33,441 nt of DNA from Gemmatimonadota bacterium. Lineage in GTDB: Bacteria > Gemmatimonadota > Gemmatimonadetes > Palauibacterales > Palauibacteraceae. The translations under genes and the position numbers were made by a program. Each line of letters opens with the position of its first letter. Within the stretch, counting starts at the first letter, position 1. Positions 7,676 through 15,238 of the stretch are shown in pieces. The DNA lies in contig JAOTZH010000020.1 of NCBI GenBank assembly GCA_029861425.1, positions 1-33,441 of the forward strand, written 5' to 3'. The notes beneath the pieces are model-generated. The model saw only the letters and a program-made list of their open reading frames with translations. It was not told the DNA's origin and did no database searches.

Positions 7676-8586
7676 GGCAGCGGCAGGGAGGCAGCGAGGC
7701 CGGTGAAGCGGAAGACATCCCCATCGGCGATGAGCTCGCACACGACCCGAAACGCGGGAACCGGCCCCTCGGAAGGACTGGCCACGGCCCGGATCGTTCC
7801 GCTGAGCGCGGCGTCCGGAATGTCGAACCGCCAGCGCCTCCCCGGGGCGGTGCCGGCGAGCGTGTCCGTCACGAGGACGACGTCGCTCCAGGCGTCGACG
7901 CTTCCGTGCAACCACGTATGCGCGACGGCCGAACTGTCGTTCTCCGTCGTCTCGATCAGCAGCCCGTTGCCCACCGAATCCGCCAGAAGGAAGCCGCGAC
8001 TCGACCCCGCCGCATCGGGGAACTGCAGGGCGCGGGCCGCCCGGCGAAAGAAGAGAAGGCCGCCGACCGACTCGCCGTCGACCTCCAGGCCCGCCACTCC
8101 CACCGACTCACGCTGACCCGTGGGACCGGTCAATAGCGCCACTTCGTCGCCGGTCCTCAGCTCAACGCGCCCCCCCGAAGTCGTGAACGAGAGCCCGACG
8201 ACCTCTCTCGAGTCCCCGACCCGGACGTTCATCCCGTCGGACGGAAGGATCCGCCAGGCGGCCCGAGGTACCGGCAGGGTGTCGCGCACCGCGGTCAGTT
8301 GCCGCCAGCCCTCGGGACCGGACCACCACGCGTCATAGACGCGAGCCAGCTGTCGCTCGCTCGTGGTCTGCTCGAAGCGGCCGAAGAAGGCGGAGCCGTC
8401 GACTCCCGCGAACACGAAATGGGTGAGGTACCGGGCGGGAGCTCCGGTCGCGGTCTGGCCTCCGAGGGAGTCCCGGGCCGTGTCCACCTCCGATCGCGGC
8501 GGCGCCTCGAGGCAGCCGGTGGCCGGCACGAGTAGCAGGACAAGCATGCCCGGAAAGAAGGAAAACCGGCTGATGCGTCGGGTCAC
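7672..8586 (-). CDS. Predicted lipoprotein of unknown function
   Basis: The 304-residue protein has a basic N terminus, a hydrophobic stretch and a lipobox-like ATGC (Cys25), so it is probably anchored on the periplasmic side. The rest is beta-rich, with many valine and glycine strands, and I cannot assign a family. Recognisable features are an AWW-x-G-PEGWRQL segment near 85 and a central GGLLFFRRAARALQFPDA block. The start is GTG at 8586, overlapping the stop of the DUF1499-like gene in a GTGA. Its own stop overlaps the DUF445 ATG. It is the second gene in the unit leading to sco and ctaG, so a role in the cell envelope is likely. Confidence 0.75.
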   Translation of the reverse strand: MTRRISRFSFFPGMLVLLLVPATGCLEAPPRSEVDTARDSLGGQTATGAPARYLTHFVFAGVDGSAFFGRFEQTTSERQLARVYDAWWSGPEGWRQLTAVRDTLPVPRAAWRILPSDGMNVRVGDSREVVGLSFTTSGGRVELRTGDEVALLTGPTGQRESVGVAGLEVDGESVGGLLFFRRAARALQFPDAAGSSRGFLLADSVGNGLLIETTENDSSAVAHTWLHGSVDAWSDVVLVTDTLAGTAPGRRWRFDIPDAALSGTIRAVASPSEGPVPAFRVVCELIADGDVFRFTGLAASLPLP

Positions 8587-9089
8587 GCGAACGTGGCTCC
8601 CGTATCGGATGGCGGACTCGACGCCGGGCGCGGCTCGCGGTCCGGGATCTCGGAGGCGGGCCGCGTGCCGGTTCGCCGGTCAAGGAGGCGATTGGCGGCC
8701 CCGACCGCCTCATCGAGCGCATTGAGGAGCCGCTCGATTCGCCGGCCGTTCACGCCCCAGTCACCCTTGCCGACCCTCGACCGGCTCAACGCCTCCACCC
8801 GAGTCAGTCCGTCCTCGTCCAGCGATACCCAGAGGGTGAGGTCGTCCACGAAGCGCAGGACGAGCGTTCTGCACGAAACCGATATGATCCCGAGTTCCTC
8901 GTCCCGGTGCTCGAGGGTCCACCGACCGCGCCTTTCGATCAGTCGGATCAGTTCATCCCAGACCTGCGCGAACGGCACGGTGTAGACGCGCCCCTCCGGC
9001 CCGTCGGGTGACCGCGTATCCGCCGTGTTTTCGGCATTCCAGCGGCGCGTCTTTCCGGCGTGCGCCGGCTCGGTTTCGGGGGCTGTCAC
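8583..9089 (-). CDS. DUF1499-like protein
   Basis: The core YTVPFAQVWDELIRLI followed by GRWTLEHRDEELGIISVSCRT and a strand-rich FVDDLTLWVSLDEDGLTRVEALSRSRVGKGDWGVN segment resembles the DUF1499 family, small proteins of unknown function often found with envelope genes. The C-terminal 30 residues are proline-rich and variable. Two starts are possible: GTG at 9089 (168 residues) or GTG at 9188 (201 residues). The latter has a better Shine-Dalgarno (GAAGAGG, 7 bases away) but would add a low-complexity N terminus and leave only 51 bases to the divergent gene. I took the shorter form with low certainty. This is the first gene of the five-gene minus-strand operon. Confidence 0.65.
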   Translation of the reverse strand: MTAPETEPAHAGKTRRWNAENTADTRSPDGPEGRVYTVPFAQVWDELIRLIERRGRWTLEHRDEELGIISVSCRTLVLRFVDDLTLWVSLDEDGLTRVEALSRSRVGKGDWGVNGRRIERLLNALDEAVGAANRLLDRRTGTRPASEIPDREPRPASSPPSDTGATFA

Positions 9090-9239
9090 GGTGACGGCAT
9101 CGGGCTCCGCGTGCGGCCGAATTCGGTTGACCGTCTCGGGCGTCGAGGGGTAGGTTGCCCCCCGCGAAGACCCGGGTCGCCCGGGCACCCTCGGGCCTCT
9201 TCCGAGGCGGACGATTTCCGAGCAAACAAACGGCTGAAC

Positions 9240-10235
9240 ATGCAGGCCATAATACCGCTGGCCGGTAAGGGTACAAGAGTCCGACCGCACACCCACACCC
9301 GGCCGAAACCCCTCCTTCGCGTCGCCAACCGTCCAGTCCTCTCCTACGTCGTCGAACAGCTTCAGAGCATCGGCGTCGACGAGGTGATCGCGATCACCGG
9401 CCACCTCGCTCCGCAGATCGAGCGGTACCTCGCCGAGGAGTTCGCCGATCTGCCCGTGAAGTTCGTCGAGCAAGTCGAGCAACGCGGCACGGCGGATGCC
9501 ATCGGCCTCGCGGAGTCGTTCGTGACCGGCCCCGTGCTGATCGTCTTCGTCGACACGCTCTTCGAGGCGGACTTCTCCCTGATCGAATCGCACGCCGATG
9601 CGGCGGGGATCATCTGGGCGAAAGAGGTCGAGGACTATCAGCGGTACGGGGTCGTCGTCACGGACGGGGATGGCTACATGACCCGGATTATCGAGAAGCC
9701 CAGCGAACCGATCTCGAAGCTGGCCAACATCGGCGTCTACTACATTCGAGACTACGAGCTGATGTTCGAAGGTGTCAGGCATGTGATGTCCCAGGACCCC
9801 AACCTCGGCGAGTATTTCCTGACCGACGCGTTCCAGTACATGATCGATCACGGCGCGCGGCTCTATACGGCGGAAGTCGGCGGTTGGTTTGACTGTGGAA
9901 AGCCCGAGACGCTCCTCGACACGAACCTGGCAATGATCGAGCGCGGGCACGGGACCGCGGCACGGGCGTTGCCCGCGGACGTGACGGTTCTGGGTGGGGT
10001 CGCCGTCGAGGATGGCGCGGACGTTCGCGACTCGAAGCTGGGCCCCAATGTCAGCGTCGCGAAGGGTGCCACGGTGGCGCGGTCGATCCTGCGAGACTGT
10101 ATCGTAGGTGTCGGAGCCCGCGTCGAAGACTCCGACCTGACGGATTCGCTCGTAGGAGACCACGCGGTCGTCACGCGCATGAGCGGAACCGTGAACGTCG
10201 GTGACCACTCGGAGGTCCATGGACCGCCAGACTGA
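9240..10235 (+). CDS. Sugar-phosphate nucleotidyltransferase
   Basis: It probably transfers a nucleotidyl group from an NTP to a sugar 1-phosphate, making an activated sugar for cell-surface glycans. The N-terminal signature is PLAGKGTRVRPHTHTRPKPL at residues 6-25. Further RmlA/GlmU-type blocks are QRGTADAI near 82, the FVDTLF metal-binding segment near 100, YQRYGVVV near 131, IIEKP near 150 and GGWFDCGKPETLL near 218. The C-terminal 90 residues have hexapeptide-like spacing typical of a left-handed beta helix (VLGGVAVEDGADVRDSKLG). That layout fits long RmlA-like or GlmU-like enzymes; the exact sugar and base are not determinable. The start at ATG 9240 fits the signature exactly; no strong Shine-Dalgarno is visible. 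The gene is divergent from the DUF1499-like gene. Confidence 0.88.
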   Translation: MQAIIPLAGKGTRVRPHTHTRPKPLLRVANRPVLSYVVEQLQSIGVDEVIAITGHLAPQIERYLAEEFADLPVKFVEQVEQRGTADAIGLAESFVTGPVLIVFVDTLFEADFSLIESHADAAGIIWAKEVEDYQRYGVVVTDGDGYMTRIIEKPSEPISKLANIGVYYIRDYELMFEGVRHVMSQDPNLGEYFLTDAFQYMIDHGARLYTAEVGGWFDCGKPETLLDTNLAMIERGHGTAARALPADVTVLGGVAVEDGADVRDSKLGPNVSVAKGATVARSILRDCIVGVGARVEDSDLTDSLVGDHAVVTRMSGTVNVGDHSEVHGPPD

Positions 10236-10265
10236 ACGAAGACTGTCGACCCCGGAGATCGCGGC

Positions 10266-11507
10266 GTGAACCGCGATGAGCTGATCCACGACTGGAATCA
10301 GACGCCCGGAGCGTTCGACTACCGATCCACCCACGTCGAGCTCGACGATGAGACGCTGCGCGACGGGCTGCAGAACCCGTCGGTAACGGACCCGCCGATC
10401 GAGAAGAAGATCGAGCTCCTCCACCACATGGTGGCTCTGGGGATCGACTCGGCCGACATCGGTCTTCCCGGGGCGGGTCCACGCGCGTACAACGCGGTTC
10501 TCGCCCTCGCGCGCGAGGTGGTCGAGCACGATCTGCCGATCGAGGTCAACGCGGCGGCCCGGACCGTGTTGGCCGACATCGCGCCCATCGTCGACATCGC
10601 GCAGAGGACGGGTCTCAGGTTCGAGGTTGGGACGTTCATCGGTAGCTCACCGATCCGGAAGTACGCGGAGGGATGGGACACGGACCGGATTCTGGGCTCG
10701 ACCCGCGAGGCCGTCGGCTTCGCGGTCTCGGAAGGCCTCGATGTGATGTACGTCACCGAGGACACGACGCGGTCGCGGCCCCAGGATCTCCGGACACTAT
10801 TCACCGCGGCGATCGAGGCGGGTGCGCATCGCATCTGCATCGCCGACACGGTCGGACACGCGACGCCCCACGGCGTCCGGGAGCTCGTGCGGTTCACGAA
10901 ATCGCTCGTCGACGAGGTCGGCGATGGCGTGAAGGTCGACTGGCACGGCCACCGGGATCGGGGCTTGGGAATGGCGAACGCGCTCGTGGCAATCCAGGAG
11001 GGAGTCGATCGCGTCCACGGGACAGCGCTCGGGATCGGCGAGAGGGTCGGCAACGTGGAGATGGACCTCATCCTCGTGAATCTGGTACTTCTCGGCGCGC
11101 GCACGCAGGACCTGTCGGCTCTGCCCGCGTATTGCCGCCTGACGGCCGAGATGTGCGACGTTGCGTTGCCGCACAACTATCCGGTGATCGGGGACGATGC
11201 GTTTCGCACGGGGACGGGGGTCCACGCGGCCGCCATCATCAAGGCCATGAAGACAGGTGACCGCTGGCTCGAGAATGCCGTCTACAGTGGCGTTCCAGCC
11301 TCGCTGGTCGGACGCGAGCAGGAAATCGAGGTCTCACCGGTATCCGGGCTGAGCAACGTTCGGTTCTGGCTGGCCAAACGCGGGCACGATGCCGGCGACG
11401 AGGAGTTGTGCGACGCGGTCTTCGCTCTCGCCAAGGTCTGCGATCGCACGTTGACGCGAGAGGAAATCGAGGCGGAGGTGACCCGGGTCCTGACGGCTCG
11501 GGCCTAG
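10266..11507 (+). CDS. LeuA/homocitrate synthase-like enzyme (HMGL-like family)
   Basis: The 413-residue TIM-barrel enzyme has the metal and catalytic motif LDDETLRDGLQNP at about 22-34, the metal-binding WHGHRDRGLGMANAL near 225-240, and GIGERVGNVEMDL near 258. These belong to the family that condenses acetyl-CoA with a 2-oxo acid (isopropylmalate, homocitrate and citramalate synthases). The long C-terminal LeuA allosteric domain is missing, so leucine feedback control is unlikely and the substrate is uncertain. The start is GTG 10266 with GGAGA 7 bases upstream. It lies 30 bases after the nucleotidyltransferase, and an NAD-type isocitrate dehydrogenase follows two genes later. A homocitrate or other 2-oxo acid elongation role is an inference. 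Confidence 0.82.
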   Translation: MNRDELIHDWNQTPGAFDYRSTHVELDDETLRDGLQNPSVTDPPIEKKIELLHHMVALGIDSADIGLPGAGPRAYNAVLALAREVVEHDLPIEVNAAARTVLADIAPIVDIAQRTGLRFEVGTFIGSSPIRKYAEGWDTDRILGSTREAVGFAVSEGLDVMYVTEDTTRSRPQDLRTLFTAAIEAGAHRICIADTVGHATPHGVRELVRFTKSLVDEVGDGVKVDWHGHRDRGLGMANALVAIQEGVDRVHGTALGIGERVGNVEMDLILVNLVLLGARTQDLSALPAYCRLTAEMCDVALPHNYPVIGDDAFRTGTGVHAAAIIKAMKTGDRWLENAVYSGVPASLVGREQEIEVSPVSGLSNVRFWLAKRGHDAGDEELCDAVFALAKVCDRTLTREEIEAEVTRVLTARA

Positions 11508-11533
11508 CCGCGCTCGTTGGTGAGGAGGAAGGG

Positions 11534-12190
11534 ATGAAGACGACGGTTCTCTTAGCGACGGCGGCCCTGGTGACGATCGCCTCCGCAGTCGCCGCTCAAG
11601 CCGTGCCGACGATACCCGCTGGCGTCCCGGCGGTGTTCTTGCCCGTTCAGGAGACACGCCCGACAGCCGGAGGGGCCTGGCTTGCCGGTTCCGTCACCGA
11701 CGATGAGGCGATCGCCCTCCTCGATGCCGAACTCGCCTTCGCCTTCGGAGAGGAGCGCGGCGCCGACAGCTGGGCCATGCCGGAGGACGTGAAGGCTCGC
11801 CTCGAGCGAAACCCGATGCTCAAGGTCAACGCGACCCAGCTCGCGTACCACGGGCTGTTGGCTCCCCCGCGCGATGACATCCTGCAGATCTACGAGCCGC
11901 TTCACACGCAGCTCCGCCAGATCGCCGCGCTGTTCGACGCGCGAATCGTGGTGCTTCCGCTGGCTTCGTATTACGTGCCGCCGACCGAAGAAGAGAAGGA
12001 GGCCGCTCTCGAGGCCGGATCCGAAGAACCGCTCATGGGGCACGCCGTGCTGCTGACCGCCGTGATCGATATTCGGAGAAGCGCCGTCCTGTGGCATGGC
12101 GCAATCCCGGGGGGGCGCGCCGAAGCCACGTCCCGGGCCGTCCTTACGACCCTGGCCATCGAAGCGGCCAAATGGCTCGCTCCCTCCTGA
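11534..12190 (+). CDS. Exported protein of unknown function
   Basis: The 218-residue protein begins with a clear signal peptide (MKTTVLLATAALVTIASAVAAQA, cleavage near residue 22). AGGAGG at 11523-11528 sits just upstream of the ATG at 11534, so the start is secure. The mature part is mixed alpha/beta. It includes SWAMPEDVKARLERNPML near 80 and DARIVVLPLASYYVPP near 135, then a charged PTEEEKEAALEAG loop and a final WHGAIPGGRAEATSRAVLTTLAIEAAKWL helix. I do not recognise a family. It sits between two metabolic genes on one strand (27 bases after the LeuA-like gene, 10 bases before isocitrate dehydrogenase), so it is probably cotranscribed although periplasmic. Confidence 0.75.
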   Translation: MKTTVLLATAALVTIASAVAAQAVPTIPAGVPAVFLPVQETRPTAGGAWLAGSVTDDEAIALLDAELAFAFGEERGADSWAMPEDVKARLERNPMLKVNATQLAYHGLLAPPRDDILQIYEPLHTQLRQIAALFDARIVVLPLASYYVPPTEEEKEAALEAGSEEPLMGHAVLLTAVIDIRRSAVLWHGAIPGGRAEATSRAVLTTLAIEAAKWLAPS

Positions 12191-12200
12191 ACGGACCGTT

Positions 12201-13226
12201 ATGCGAGACGTAACCCTCATTCCCGGCGACGGCATCGGGCCCGGAATCGCGAAGGCGACGGTAGATGTCATCGAGGCAGCCGGAGCGCGGATTCGCTGGC
12301 ACGAGCATGTCGCCGGTGTCACCGGTGTGGAAGAGAAAGGGGAGCCGCTGCCCCCTGACACGCTCGCGTCGATCGAGGAGCACCGCGTGGCTCTCAAGGG
12401 CCCGCTGACGACCCCGATCGGAAGCGGATTCCGGTCCGTGAACGTCGCGCTCAGAAAGCACTTCGATCTGTTCGCGAACGTCCGACCGGCGTACACGATT
12501 CTTCCCCAGGCCCGGTATCCCGGCGTGGACCTCGTGATCGTCCGTGAGAACACCGAGGGCCTCTACGCCGGGATCGAGCACTTCATCGGGATGGAGAAGG
12601 ACCCGCGAGCGGTGGCGGAGTCCGTGATGTTGATCACGCGCTACGGGTCACGCCGGATCGTTCGGTTCGCGTTCGAATACGCGTTGTCGCACGGCCGGGA
12701 GAAGGTCACGCTGGTGCACAAGGCGAACATCCTGAAGTACACCCAGGGATTGTTCCTGGAGGTCGGTCGCGAGATCGCCCGGGAGTACGAGGGCCGTGTC
12801 GTCTTCGATGACAAGATCGTCGACAACACCGCCATGCAGTTGGTCCTCGACCCCTATCAATTCGACGTCATCGTCACCGAAAACATGTTCGGGGACATCC
12901 TCTCCGATGAGGTGGCCGGGCTGATCGGGGGCCTGGGTTTCGCCCCCGGAGCGAACCTGGGTGAGAATGCGGCGATCTTCGAGGCCGTCCATGGCTCTGC
13001 CCCGGACATCGCCGGCAAGGGGATAGCCAATCCGACCTCGCTGTTGCTCGCCGCCTGTCTCATGCTCGAGCACATCGATCAGGCGCCGGTCGCTCAGGTG
13101 GTCAGGGCGGCTCTCGAGCGAACCCTCGTCGCCGGAGACACGCTCACCCCGGACCTCGAGGGCGGCAGCGCCGGGACCGACGAATTCGCCGCAGCCGTGA
13201 TCTCGAACTTCGAGAGCGACGGATGA
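12201..13226 (+). CDS. NAD-type isocitrate dehydrogenase (isocitrate/isopropylmalate dehydrogenase family)
   Basis: The 341-residue enzyme oxidatively decarboxylates a 2-hydroxy tricarboxylate; the motifs point to isocitrate as substrate and NAD as cofactor. The N terminus has the beta-decarboxylating dehydrogenase motif LIPGDGIGPGI. The substrate loop is LKGPLTTPIGSGFRSVNVALRK at about 67-88, with the Ser and Asn seen in isocitrate enzymes. ANVRPA, VIVRENTEGLYAG, the catalytic HKANILK block (Lys near 177), DNTAMQLV, the metal-binding NMFGDILSDE and HGSAPDIAGKGIANPT follow in order. The ATG at 12201 is chosen because the fold begins there; the frame upstream only shadows the exported protein. 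The 3' end overlaps the next gene (ATGA). Homoisocitrate activity cannot be excluded, given the LeuA-like neighbour. Confidence 0.9.
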   Translation: MRDVTLIPGDGIGPGIAKATVDVIEAAGARIRWHEHVAGVTGVEEKGEPLPPDTLASIEEHRVALKGPLTTPIGSGFRSVNVALRKHFDLFANVRPAYTILPQARYPGVDLVIVRENTEGLYAGIEHFIGMEKDPRAVAESVMLITRYGSRRIVRFAFEYALSHGREKVTLVHKANILKYTQGLFLEVGREIAREYEGRVVFDDKIVDNTAMQLVLDPYQFDVIVTENMFGDILSDEVAGLIGGLGFAPGANLGENAAIFEAVHGSAPDIAGKGIANPTSLLLAACLMLEHIDQAPVAQVVRAALERTLVAGDTLTPDLEGGSAGTDEFAAAVISNFESDG

Positions 13227-13567
13227 TCCAGCCGGTTCGCGCGGACCGTCCGGCCGACTCGCTTCACTTTCAGGGCAGCGAATGTGGCGGATGCGGGGAG
13301 ATATACCCGAACCCGGCGCTCGACGAGCGCGGGTGGTGCGACGCATGTCGTCCGATCATGCGCCGTCGCTTCAGACTTGGCCGGCACCTCGTGGCAGCGC
13401 TCATCACTCTGCCCTTCGCCATCTGGATTCTGACACTGGATCGCGGGGCGACGCTGGCCCCGCCCGTCTGGGCGCTGCCGCTGGCCGCCGCCTACTACCT
13501 GGGGTTCCGAATCGGCGGCGAAGTCGTGAAGGGCTACAGCCGCTGGAGAAGGATTCCGAAGTGGTGA
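13223..13567 (+). CDS. Small zinc-ribbon membrane protein
   Basis: The 114-residue protein has two Cys-x-x-Cys pairs (Cys21/24 and Cys39/42) forming a likely zinc ribbon. A basic stretch and two hydrophobic helices follow (about 54-71 and 79-95), ending in a basic tail. The ATG overlaps the stop of isocitrate dehydrogenase (ATGA), and its stop overlaps the next start (GTGA), so translation of all three is coupled. No family is recognised. The ribbon is probably cytoplasmic by the positive-inside rule. Confidence 0.7.
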   Translation: MIQPVRADRPADSLHFQGSECGGCGEIYPNPALDERGWCDACRPIMRRRFRLGRHLVAALITLPFAIWILTLDRGATLAPPVWALPLAAAYYLGFRIGGEVVKGYSRWRRIPKW

Positions 13568-13803
13568 GCCGGGTGATCGCTTCCCGAGGACAGATGCTCG
13601 GCTTGCCGCTCGCCGCCACGGTCATGATGTTCGGGGTCGTTTTCGCCTTGAACGCGGGGCTCTATGGGGCGCTGGTGGCCACCATTGGCGGTGCGATGGT
13701 CTTCGCGGGATTGGCGGGAACCTCGAAGCTGTACCGATCCAGCGCCGCGCGCGTCGGGACGGATCGGGCTAATGGGCACAGTGACGGAGACGGAGATACA
13801 TGA
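13564..13803 (+). CDS. Small two-helix membrane protein
   Basis: The 79-residue product carries two hydrophobic segments (about 11-29 and 33-50: LPLAATVMMFGVVFALNAG and YGALVATIGGAMVFAGLAG), then a polar, Gly/Asp-rich tail. The GTG at 13564 overlaps the stop of the preceding zinc-ribbon gene, and the stop TGA overlaps the ATG of the acyl-CoA dehydrogenase at 13800. Such double overlap makes it a real gene despite its size. It may form a membrane pair with the preceding protein. No family is recognised. Confidence 0.6.
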   Translation: MSRVIASRGQMLGLPLAATVMMFGVVFALNAGLYGALVATIGGAMVFAGLAGTSKLYRSSAARVGTDRANGHSDGDGDT

Positions 13804-14984
13804 GCTTCAAAGGCGTCGATTACTTCAACCTCGACGAGCTCCTCAGTGACGAGGAGCGGGCAATCCGCGACATGGTGCGCGACTGGGTCGAAAGCGAGGT
13901 CATGCCCATCATCAACGATGCGTATATCTCGCGGACCTTCCCCCGCGACCTGATCCCCAAGATGGGCGAGCTGGGATTTCTGGGGGCGAACCTGCCCGAG
14001 GAGTATGGCTGCGCCGGGCTGAGCAATGTCGCCTACGGTCTGATCATGCAGGAGCTGGAGCGAGGCGATTCGGGCGTCCGGTCCTTCGTCTCGGTGCAGG
14101 GGGCGCTTTGCATGTACCCGATCTATGCCTTCGGTACGGAAGAGCAGAAGCAGAAGTGGCTGCCGCAGATGGCGGCCGGCGAGAAGATCGGGTGCTTCGG
14201 GCTCACCGAGCCGGATTTCGGATCGAATCCCGGCGGCATGATCACGCGTGCGGTTCAGGACGGCGACGAGTGGGTCCTGAATGGGGCGAAGATGTGGATC
14301 ACGAATGGCTCGATGGCCGATCTCGCGATCATCTGGGCGAAGACAGGCGATCTGGACGACGCGACGTCCATCCGGGGCTTCATCGTCGAGACGGAGCGGG
14401 AGGGCTTCACCGCGAAGGACCAGAAGGGGAAGCTGTCGCTGCTGGCCTCGGACACGTCCGAACTGGTCCTGCAGGATGTGAGGATCCCCGCTTCGAATCT
14501 CCTGCCGGAGTCAGGCGGCTTGAAGAGCCCGCTGATGTGCCTGACACAGGCCCGGTACGGGATCGCCTGGGGCGCCATGGGCGCCGCTATGGCGTGTTAC
14601 TGCGAAGCGCTGGATTACGCCAAGAACCGTGTCCAGTTCGACGACACCCCGATCGCGGGAACTCAGATCCAGCAGGTGCGGATCGCGGACATGTTGACCG
14701 AGATCACGAAGGGACAGCTGCTCGCGCTTCGACTGGGTCGCATGAAGGACCAGGGAACCATGCGGCCGCAACACGTGTCCATGGCCAAGCGAAACAACGT
14801 CGACGTCGCATGTGAATGTGCGCGTGAGGGCCGCAGACTCCTCGGGGCCAACGGGATTCTGGTCGAATACGCGTGTATGCGGCATATGGCAAACCTCGAA
14901 TCCGTATATACTTACGAGGGAACGCACGACATCCACGCGCTGATCCTGGGCCACGACGTATCGGGCGTTCCCGCCTACAACTGA
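13800..14984 (+). CDS. gcdH: Glutaryl-CoA dehydrogenase-like acyl-CoA dehydrogenase
   Basis: The flavoenzyme family oxidises acyl-CoA at the alpha-beta bond. Glutaryl-CoA dehydrogenase also decarboxylates to crotonyl-CoA. The 394-residue protein follows the GCDH pattern closely: ELERGDSGVRSFVSVQ near 80, MYPIYAFGTEEQKQKWLP near 104, CFGLTEPDFGSNPGG (FAD and substrate contacts) near 132, WITNGSMADLAIIWAK near 165, QARYGIAWGAMGA near 250, and NLESVYTYEGTHDIHALILG at the end. Glu373 in TYEGT is the expected catalytic base. The start at ATG 13800 overlaps the preceding stop. The substrate is inferred from similarity to GCDH over other acyl-CoA dehydrogenases. It closes the coupled run that begins with isocitrate dehydrogenase. 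Confidence 0.88.
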   Translation: MSFKGVDYFNLDELLSDEERAIRDMVRDWVESEVMPIINDAYISRTFPRDLIPKMGELGFLGANLPEEYGCAGLSNVAYGLIMQELERGDSGVRSFVSVQGALCMYPIYAFGTEEQKQKWLPQMAAGEKIGCFGLTEPDFGSNPGGMITRAVQDGDEWVLNGAKMWITNGSMADLAIIWAKTGDLDDATSIRGFIVETEREGFTAKDQKGKLSLLASDTSELVLQDVRIPASNLLPESGGLKSPLMCLTQARYGIAWGAMGAAMACYCEALDYAKNRVQFDDTPIAGTQIQQVRIADMLTEITKGQLLALRLGRMKDQGTMRPQHVSMAKRNNVDVACECAREGRRLLGANGILVEYACMRHMANLESVYTYEGTHDIHALILGHDVSGVPAYN

Positions 14985-15238
14985 CGGCCCCACACGGAGG
15001 GCTCCGGGGCGCCCGTCCCCGGAAGGTCAGCGCCGGCCGGATGCCCATCCGACGGCGCGTCGCCGCTGTCCCCTAGCATGCCCGGATCGCCCTCTGGGCG
15101 TCGTTCAGCCCGCCCGCGGAGCGACCCTCCTCGTCGCCCCGGCTCTTCGCATGCCTGATCCACGGTACAGGGAACGGATTCTGCACCCTAACTGACCGGG
15201 TTTCCCCCGGTTGCGGGGTTTGCGGAGGCGGTGGACGG
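14985..15238. other. Intergenic region with a GC-rich hairpin (possible terminator) before the GGDEF-EAL pair
   Basis: No gene is visible here. CCGGGG at 15004-15009 pairs with CCCCGG at 15017-15022 across a 7-base loop, 20 bases after the gcdH stop. There is no T-run, so it is at best a weak or Rho-assisted terminator. ACCGGG/CCCGGT can form a second hairpin near 15195-15211. GGAGG at 15224-15228 is the Shine-Dalgarno for the GTG at 15239. I found no riboswitch-like motif, including none of the cyclic di-GMP type. Confidence 0.4.

Noticed and set aside
6200-8116. 638-codon plus-strand frame over the DUF445 and lipoprotein genes
   Set aside because: The minus-strand genes have start/stop overlaps, a lipobox and a DUF445 signature; the plus-strand product has none.
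8583-10529. Long minus-strand open frame across the nucleotidyltransferase gene
   Set aside because: Only its 3' part is a real gene; the rest is the antisense shadow of a well-supported plus-strand enzyme, common in GC-rich DNA.
15004-15022. Hairpin after gcdH as a full intrinsic terminator
   Set aside because: The 6-bp stem has no T-run, so it is reported only as a weak candidate within the intergenic entry.
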